Assembly: GCA_017394565.1 (NCBI GenBank)
Contig: JAFPXW010000437.1
Coordinates: 1-8,614 of the forward strand
DNA: 8,614 nucleotides
Direction: 5' to 3'
Source: Oscillospiraceae bacterium
GTDB taxonomy: Bacteria; Bacillota; Clostridia; Oscillospirales; Ruminococcaceae
Position numbers and translations under genes: made by a program. A model generated the notes under the pieces. The model was not told the origin of the DNA. It ran no database searches and saw nothing but the letters and a program-made list of their open reading frames with translations. Each line of letters opens with the position of its first letter. Within the stretch, counting starts at the first letter, position 1. Shown here one piece after another: positions 4,688 to 8,614 of the stretch.

Positions 4688-5773
4688 ATGAAAACACTTG
4701 CAGAAATGGGCTACACGGATCTCGATTACAATGAGATCGTGTTCCCGCATCTCGGTATCGACATCCACCTCGATCCCACGGCGTTCACGATTTTCGGGCT
4801 GGACGTCCAGTGGTACGGCATCCTGATCGTCATCGGTCTGCTGCTGGCGATGGGGTTTGCGTACCGGAATATGCGCCGCGTCGGCATTGATTCTGACCGC
4901 GCAACGGATGCCATCATCGGCGGCATCATCGGCGCGATCATCGGCGCACGCGCTTACTACGTCATTTTCAACTGGGATGAATACAAGAACGACCTCCCCT
5001 CCATCTTCAACACCCGCGAGGGCGGACTTGCCGTGTTCGGCAGTCTGATCGGTGCGGTCATCGTCGGCGGCATCATCTGTAAGATCCGCAAGGTCAGATT
5101 CCTCCCGATGATGGACTTGTGCGGTGTGGGCTTCCTCATCGGACAGGGCATCGGCAGATGGGGCAATTTCTTCAATCAGGAAGCCTTCGGCAGAAATACC
5201 GACAGCCTGTTCGCCATGTCCGGCGGCAGAGTCCAGCAATGGATCGCCGCCAACTATAACGCACTCGGCAGCCTGAATGCTGATGTTACGCTTGACGCCG
5301 CGTATCCGGTGCATCCGTGCTTTCTGTACGAATCCGTGTGGTGCCTGCTCGGAGCGCTGCTGCTGGGGATAACCCTGAAGAAATGGCGCAAATTCGACGG
5401 TCAGATCATCCTGATGTACATGATCTGGTACGGCGCGGCACGTTTCGTGATCGAGGGCCTGCGCACCGACAGCCTGACCATCGGCACACTGCGCGTCTCG
5501 CAGGCGCTCTCGGCGGTCATCTGCGTCGGCTCGGTCATCGCGCTCATCATCCTTTTAAATAAGGTCGGGCGCATGGGCAGCGAATATCAGCTGTATGTCA
5601 ATACCGCTGAATCCAGACAGCTGCTCGCAGAGGCGGATGAACGCCTCGCACAAAAAACACAGAAGAAATCTGAAAAGTCCCAAGACACGCCAACAGATTC
5701 GATCCTTTCAGACAACAACATCTCCGAACAGGATGGGACTCCTCCAAAGGAGAACAATGATGATGATGAATGA
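4688..5773 (+). CDS. lgt: Prolipoprotein diacylglyceryl transferase (Lgt) with an acidic C-terminal tail
   Basis: Integral membrane enzyme that moves diacylglycerol from phosphatidylglycerol to the lipobox cysteine of pre-lipoproteins, the first step of lipoprotein maturation. The 361 residues include WYGILIVIG (42-50), the REGGLAVFG loop (110-118), the Lgt signature GRWGNFFNQEAFG (156-168, with R157 and N160) and ARFVIEGLRTD (251-261, with R252, E256 and R259). Several hydrophobic helices fit the usual seven-span fold. Position 117 is Phe where E. coli has His103. Residues from about 292 form a roughly 70-residue charged, low-hydrophobicity tail ending in DDDE, not part of the core enzyme. 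The encoding DNA is visibly AT-richer than the rest of the gene. The tail carries the ribosome site and overlapping start of the next gene. It follows yfmH by 18 bases and is probably co-transcribed. The GH5 lipoprotein upstream is a likely client. Confidence 0.96.
   Translation: MKTLAEMGYTDLDYNEIVFPHLGIDIHLDPTAFTIFGLDVQWYGILIVIGLLLAMGFAYRNMRRVGIDSDRATDAIIGGIIGAIIGARAYYVIFNWDEYKNDLPSIFNTREGGLAVFGSLIGAVIVGGIICKIRKVRFLPMMDLCGVGFLIGQGIGRWGNFFNQEAFGRNTDSLFAMSGGRVQQWIAANYNALGSLNADVTLDAAYPVHPCFLYESVWCLLGALLLGITLKKWRKFDGQIILMYMIWYGAARFVIEGLRTDSLTIGTLRVSQALSAVICVGSVIALIILLNKVGRMGSEYQLYVNTAESRQLLAEADERLAQKTQKKSEKSQDTPTDSILSDNNISEQDGTPPKENNDDDE
5746..5752 (+). promoter_or_regulatory. Ribosome binding site before four consecutive ATG codons
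   Basis: AAAGGAG precedes in-frame ATGs at 5757, 5760, 5763 and 5766 by 4, 7, 10 and 13 bases. The best spacing is to 5760. The site lies inside the end of lgt. Confidence 0.8.
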
Positions 5774-7511
5774 CACCAAAAAAACAAACAGACAGAACAG
5801 TCTGGCTGCCACCATACAGGGCATCTCGAAACGAAAACGAGCCTCGATGTTCTTCTTCGTTCTCTTGCTCGTGCTGTATTTTCTGACATCCGTGGTACGA
5901 AATGCGATCTCCAATTCTGACGATGTCCTGATGCTGTTCGGCAATCCCGTACCCACAGGCGCCTTCACCGGAGTCATCGCGTCGATCGCCAATACCTTTA
6001 TCATCTTTCTGGTCGTATTCTACGGAAAACTCGGCTTTTTTACTTCGCTGGCACTCCTGGTGATACATTTCCCGATCATTATCAATGGCATGATCCATTC
6101 CCACAACCTGACCAGTATCCCCGGCTTGTTCTCGAACCTGTTCACGATCTTCGCCATCTGGCTGCTGTACCACAATAATGTCAAGATCGACAACTATCAG
6201 CAGCGCCTGCGTGAGCAGGCCGTCACTGACCTGCTGACCGGACTTCCGAACCGGTTCGCCTGCACGGAGCTGATCAGCGAGCTGGTGGAGGAGGGCAAGC
6301 CCTTTGCGATCGTTTCCATCGACCTGAACAATTTCAAGAGCATCAACGACACGATGGGCCACGACACCGGCAACGCCGTCCTGATCGAGGTCGCCAACCG
6401 CTGGAAAAATGTCGCGGAAAATTCCCTGACAGAAACCCAGGACTTTATCGCGCGTCAGGGCGGTGATGAGTTTGTTCTCATCATCCGCGGCTACCGTTCC
6501 GACGGGGACATCCTCAATACCATCCGCAGCTACGAATCCATCCTGGAGAACCGCATCACGGTGGACGGGTATGATTACTACATCGCGGCAAGCTTTGGTT
6601 ATGCGGAATTCCCGAAGGACGCAAAGACCGCAGATTCGCTGTTTTCCTACTCGGATGCCGCCATGTACGAGGTCAAGCGCCTGGGCAGCAGCAACCACAT
6701 CCTGCGGTTCACGCCCGACCTGCTCAAGGACGAGCATACCCTCGAGATGGAACGAATCATCCGCTATGCGCTTGACAACGACAAAGTCCGCTTCCACCTC
6801 CAGCCGCAGTACACCATCGAACACCGCCTGCGCGGCTTCGAGTCGCTGGCGCGGATCGAGGATCAGAACGGCAAGCTCCTGAACCCGACCTCCTTCATTC
6901 CGGTGGCGGAAAAGGTCGGACTTGTGGACAAGATCGACAGCGCGGTGTTCCGCAGTTCGATGCAGTTCCTTGGCGAAATGATCAAGAAAACCGGCACCGG
7001 TATCACCGTCAGCGTCAATGTTTCGGTGCGCCACCTCATGAAAACCGACTTTCTCGACGAGGTGCGCTCCAATCTGGAGACCTATCACATTCCGCCGCAG
7101 CAGCTGGAGATCGAGATCACCGAGTCCGTCATGATCGACTCCGCCGAAAAGGCGCTCGACTGCATCAATGCCATCAAGGATATGGGCATCAAGATCGCGA
7201 TCGACGACTTTGGTACGGGGTACTCCTCGCTGAGCTATCTCAACAAGGTCCCTGCCGACCTGCTGAAGATCGACAAGTCCTTCATCGACAAGATGAACTC
7301 CAGCGACTCCTCCAAAAAGTACGTTGCTGCGATCATCTCCATCGGGCACATCATGAATTTCGATGTCATTTCCGAGGGTGTCGAGGAAACCGATCAGCTT
7401 GATACCCTGCGCGGCATCGGCTGCGACTTCATCCAGGGCTTCATCTGGGGCAAGCCACTTCCTCCCGAGGAAGCCGCCAAGCTCGTCTACGCGGACGCGC
7501 AGATGGATTAA
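5760..7511 (+). CDS. Membrane-bound bifunctional GGDEF/EAL cyclic-di-GMP enzyme
   Basis: A 583-residue protein from ATG 5760 (584 if 5757 is used). Residues about 28-138 hold four likely membrane helices with short loops and no recognised sensor domain. The GGDEF domain (about 150-318) has VTDLLTGLPNR (155-165), IDLNNFKSIND and an intact GGDEF at 234-238, so cyclase activity is plausible. The upstream inhibitory site reads ETQD instead of RxxD, so product inhibition is probably lost. The EAL domain (about 328-575) has ESL (E361) as its signature, N420, E452, DDFGTG (D482, D483), K503, E539, E542 and Q559. The set and spacing match the metal-binding and catalytic residues of active phosphodiesterases. 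The protein could therefore make or degrade c-di-GMP; net direction is unknown. It overlaps lgt by 14 bases and ends the operon. Confidence 0.94.
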   Translation: MMMNDTKKTNRQNSLAATIQGISKRKRASMFFFVLLLVLYFLTSVVRNAISNSDDVLMLFGNPVPTGAFTGVIASIANTFIIFLVVFYGKLGFFTSLALLVIHFPIIINGMIHSHNLTSIPGLFSNLFTIFAIWLLYHNNVKIDNYQQRLREQAVTDLLTGLPNRFACTELISELVEEGKPFAIVSIDLNNFKSINDTMGHDTGNAVLIEVANRWKNVAENSLTETQDFIARQGGDEFVLIIRGYRSDGDILNTIRSYESILENRITVDGYDYYIAASFGYAEFPKDAKTADSLFSYSDAAMYEVKRLGSSNHILRFTPDLLKDEHTLEMERIIRYALDNDKVRFHLQPQYTIEHRLRGFESLARIEDQNGKLLNPTSFIPVAEKVGLVDKIDSAVFRSSMQFLGEMIKKTGTGITVSVNVSVRHLMKTDFLDEVRSNLETYHIPPQQLEIEITESVMIDSAEKALDCINAIKDMGIKIAIDDFGTGYSSLSYLNKVPADLLKIDKSFIDKMNSSDSSKKYVAAIISIGHIMNFDVISEGVEETDQLDTLRGIGCDFIQGFIWGKPLPPEEAAKLVYADAQMD

Positions 7512-7524
7512 AACGGATACATAC

Positions 7525-7563
7525 AAAACGACCTGCCGTCGGAAAGATGGCAGGCCGTTTTTT
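7525..7563 (+). terminator. Rho-independent terminator of the four-gene operon
   Basis: AAAACG (7525-7530) and CCTGCC (7532-7537) pair with GGCAGG (7549-7554) and CGTTTT (7556-7561), with a single A/C mismatch (7531/7555). Six T residues run from 7558 to 7563. It lies 13 bases after the GGDEF/EAL stop codon. Confidence 0.92.
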
Positions 7564-7580
7564 GAATTTCCCGAAACCCC

Positions 7581-7609
7581 TTGCAAAAAAAAACGGGATA
7601 TGGTATACT
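7581..7609 (+). promoter_or_regulatory. Sigma-A-type promoter of folD
   Basis: TTGCAA (7581-7586) and TATACT (7604-7609) are 17 bases apart, with an extended -10 (TGGTATACT). The spacer starts within a run of nine A (7585-7593). Transcription should begin near 7616, leaving a leader of about 33 bases, too short for a riboswitch. Confidence 0.84.
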
Positions 7610-7648
7610 ATAACTATTAAACCCCGTGAATCAAGGAGGAATCTACCC

Positions 7649-8509
7649 ATGGCAAACATCATCGACGGCAAGGCAGTCTCTGCCAAGGTCAAGGAACAGG
7701 TCCGCATCGAAACCGAAGCACTCATCGCAAAGCACGGCATCCAGCCCGGACTTGCGGTCGTGATCGTCGGCAATGATCCGGCTTCCCGCGTCTATGTCAA
7801 CAACAAGAAAAAGGCCTGCGAGGCGGTCGGCTTCAAGTCCTTCGAGTACGCACTGCCGGAGGAGACCACGCAGGAGGAGCTGCTCGAGCTCGTGGAAACC
7901 CTCAACAACGACAAGAATGTCAACGGCATCCTCGTCCAGCTGCCTGTCCCGAAACAGATCGACGACAAGGCGATCATCAATGCCATCTCCGCCGAAAAGG
8001 ACGTTGATGCGTTCCATCCGGAGAATGTCGGCAGGATCATGATCGGTGACTACAGCTTCCTGCCGTGTACGCCGGCCGGTGCCATGGAGCTGATCGACTC
8101 CACCGGTGTGGACGTTGCCGGCAAGAACTGCGTTGTCATCGGCAGAAGCAACATCGTCGGCAAGCCCATGGCGATGCTGCTCCTCCACCGCAGCGGCACC
8201 GTCACCATCTGCCACAGCCGCACCCAGAACCTCGCAGAGGTCACCCGTCAGGCGGATATCCTCGTGGCAGCTGTCGGCAAGGCGAACTTCGTTACCGGCG
8301 ACATGGTCAAGGAGGGGGCTGTCGTGATCGACGTCGGCATCAACCGCCTCGACAACGGCAAGCTCTGCGGCGATGTCAATTACGCCGAGGTCGAGCCGAA
8401 GGCAAGCTGGATCACCCCCGTCCCCGGCGGCGTCGGCCCCATGACCATCGCCATGCTCATGCGCAACACCCTTACTGCGGCAAAGGCACAGAACGGAATC
8501 CATGAGTAA
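7649..8509 (+). CDS. folD: FolD: methylenetetrahydrofolate dehydrogenase / methenyltetrahydrofolate cyclohydrolase
   Basis: A 286-residue soluble enzyme of normal family length. It interconverts 5,10-methylene-THF and 10-formyl-THF using NADP(H), supplying one-carbon units for purines and formyl-Met. The N-terminal catalytic domain has VGNDPASRVYVNNKKKACE (40-58), with Tyr49 and catalytic Lys53, then ILVQLP (94-99, with Gln97) and KDVDAFH (117-123, with Asp120). The nucleotide-binding domain has GRSNIVGKP (165-173), and the PVPGGVGPMT signature is at 257-266. The ATG at 7649 follows AAGGAGG (7633-7639) by 9 bases; in-frame codons upstream run into the preceding terminator. It has its own promoter and terminator, so it is probably a single-gene unit. 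The stop codon lies inside a short tandem repeat. Confidence 0.97.
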   Translation: MANIIDGKAVSAKVKEQVRIETEALIAKHGIQPGLAVVIVGNDPASRVYVNNKKKACEAVGFKSFEYALPEETTQEELLELVETLNNDKNVNGILVQLPVPKQIDDKAIINAISAEKDVDAFHPENVGRIMIGDYSFLPCTPAGAMELIDSTGVDVAGKNCVVIGRSNIVGKPMAMLLLHRSGTVTICHSRTQNLAEVTRQADILVAAVGKANFVTGDMVKEGAVVIDVGINRLDNGKLCGDVNYAEVEPKASWITPVPGGVGPMTIAMLMRNTLTAAKAQNGIHE

Positions 8510-8543
8510 TTAGGAATGAGTAATTAGGAATGAGGAATTAGAA
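8502..8543 (+). repeat. Tandem 14-bp (2 x 7-bp) repeat across the folD stop codon
   Basis: ATGAGTAATTAGGA occurs twice exactly (8502-8515, 8516-8529), followed by a third, imperfect copy ATGAGGAATTAGAA (8530-8543). The underlying unit is seven bases, alternating TAATTAG and GAATGAG. The array starts in the last two folD codons, supplies the TAA stop at 8507-8509, and ends at the foot of the terminator hairpin. Confidence 0.9.
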
Positions 8544-8586
8544 AAGTCCTTAGCTTTGGGAAGTTTCCCTTAGCTAAGGACTTTTT
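8542..8586 (+). terminator. Rho-independent terminator after folD
   Basis: AAAAGTCCTTAGCT (8542-8555) pairs perfectly over 14 bp with AGCTAAGGACTTTT (8572-8585). The loop can form an inner GGGA/TCCC hairpin (8558-8561/8566-8569). T-runs follow at 8582-8586 and 8592-8597. The A-run on the left arm could give weak function on the other strand. The remaining bases to 8614 hold nothing recognisable. Confidence 0.93.
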
Positions 8587-8614
8587 CAGTCTTTTTTATT
8601 TCGTCGCCGGAGGC

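Noticed and set aside
3323..5314. Long open frame on the minus strand (663 codons) opposite yfmH and lgt
   Set aside because: It spans two convincing plus-strand genes and has no recognisable domain; an antisense shadow of GC-rich coding.
5595..5756. Upstream ATG at 5595 giving a longer GGDEF/EAL protein
   Set aside because: The extra residues are only an alternative frame of the lgt tail with no motif; the ribosome site at 5746-5752 points to the ATG cluster at 5757-5766.
5598..7586. Long open frame on the minus strand (662 codons) opposite the GGDEF/EAL gene
   Set aside because: It mirrors a gene with complete catalytic motifs on the plus strand, crosses the terminator at 7525-7563 and shows no family motif. 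GC-biased codon use leaves such antisense frames open.
7547..7648. Upstream start at 7547 for folD
   Set aside because: It would begin inside the preceding terminator and run through the folD promoter; FolD proteins begin at the MANIIDGK-type residues found at 7649.
7610..7648. A tetrahydrofolate riboswitch before folD
   Set aside because: The expected leader is only about 33 bases, too short for any known folate aptamer.
8502..8543. CRISPR-like array after folD
   Set aside because: The units are contiguous 7/14-mers with no spacers and no cas genes nearby.

Overview
The window looks like chromosome of a fibre-degrading, cellulosome-type Gram-positive bacterium of the Ruminococcus/Oscillospirales group. 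The evidence is a C-terminal type-I dockerin, a lipobox-anchored GH5 cellulase, strong AAGGAGG Shine-Dalgarno sites, TTGCAA/TATAAT-type promoters with extended -10 elements, and a YfmF/YfmH pair as found in Firmicutes. Coding sequence is GC-rich by eye. The species cannot be fixed from the sequence. All genes recognised are on the + strand.

Layout. (1) 1-149: the last 48 residues of a dockerin-bearing protein, followed by a terminator at 190-220. (2) 221-584: a gene-free gap. It holds a duplicated GC-palindrome/A-tract repeat, a terminator-like hairpin that only works on the minus strand, and a short-loop G-quadruplex motif. (3) 585-1984: a single-gene unit with a consensus promoter, a GH5 lipoprotein glycosidase (668-1828) and a strong terminator. 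(4) 2017-7563: an apparent four-gene operon, yfmF - yfmH - lgt - membrane GGDEF/EAL protein. Its junctions are an 11-bp overlap, an 18-bp gap and a 14-bp overlap, with one promoter in front and one terminator behind. (5) 7581-8586: folD with its own promoter and terminator. A tandem heptamer array starts inside the folD stop region.

How the genes fit together. The dockerin protein and the GH5 lipoprotein represent two ways of holding plant-wall enzymes at the cell surface: cohesin docking and a lipid anchor. Lgt, encoded downstream, makes the lipid modification that the GH5 lipobox needs. YfmF and YfmH are M16-family proteins; their Bacillus homologues (ymfF/ymfH) are linked to modification of elongation factor EF-P. 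The last operon gene can both make and break cyclic-di-GMP, judging by its intact motifs. Coupling EF-P maturation, lipoprotein maturation and c-di-GMP turnover in one transcript is the most notable arrangement here, but a functional link is inference. FolD is ordinary one-carbon housekeeping. I found no clearly new system. The main oddities are the Asp-repeat/ATG-repeat overlap between lgt and the GGDEF/EAL gene, and the structured repeat block upstream of the cellulase.
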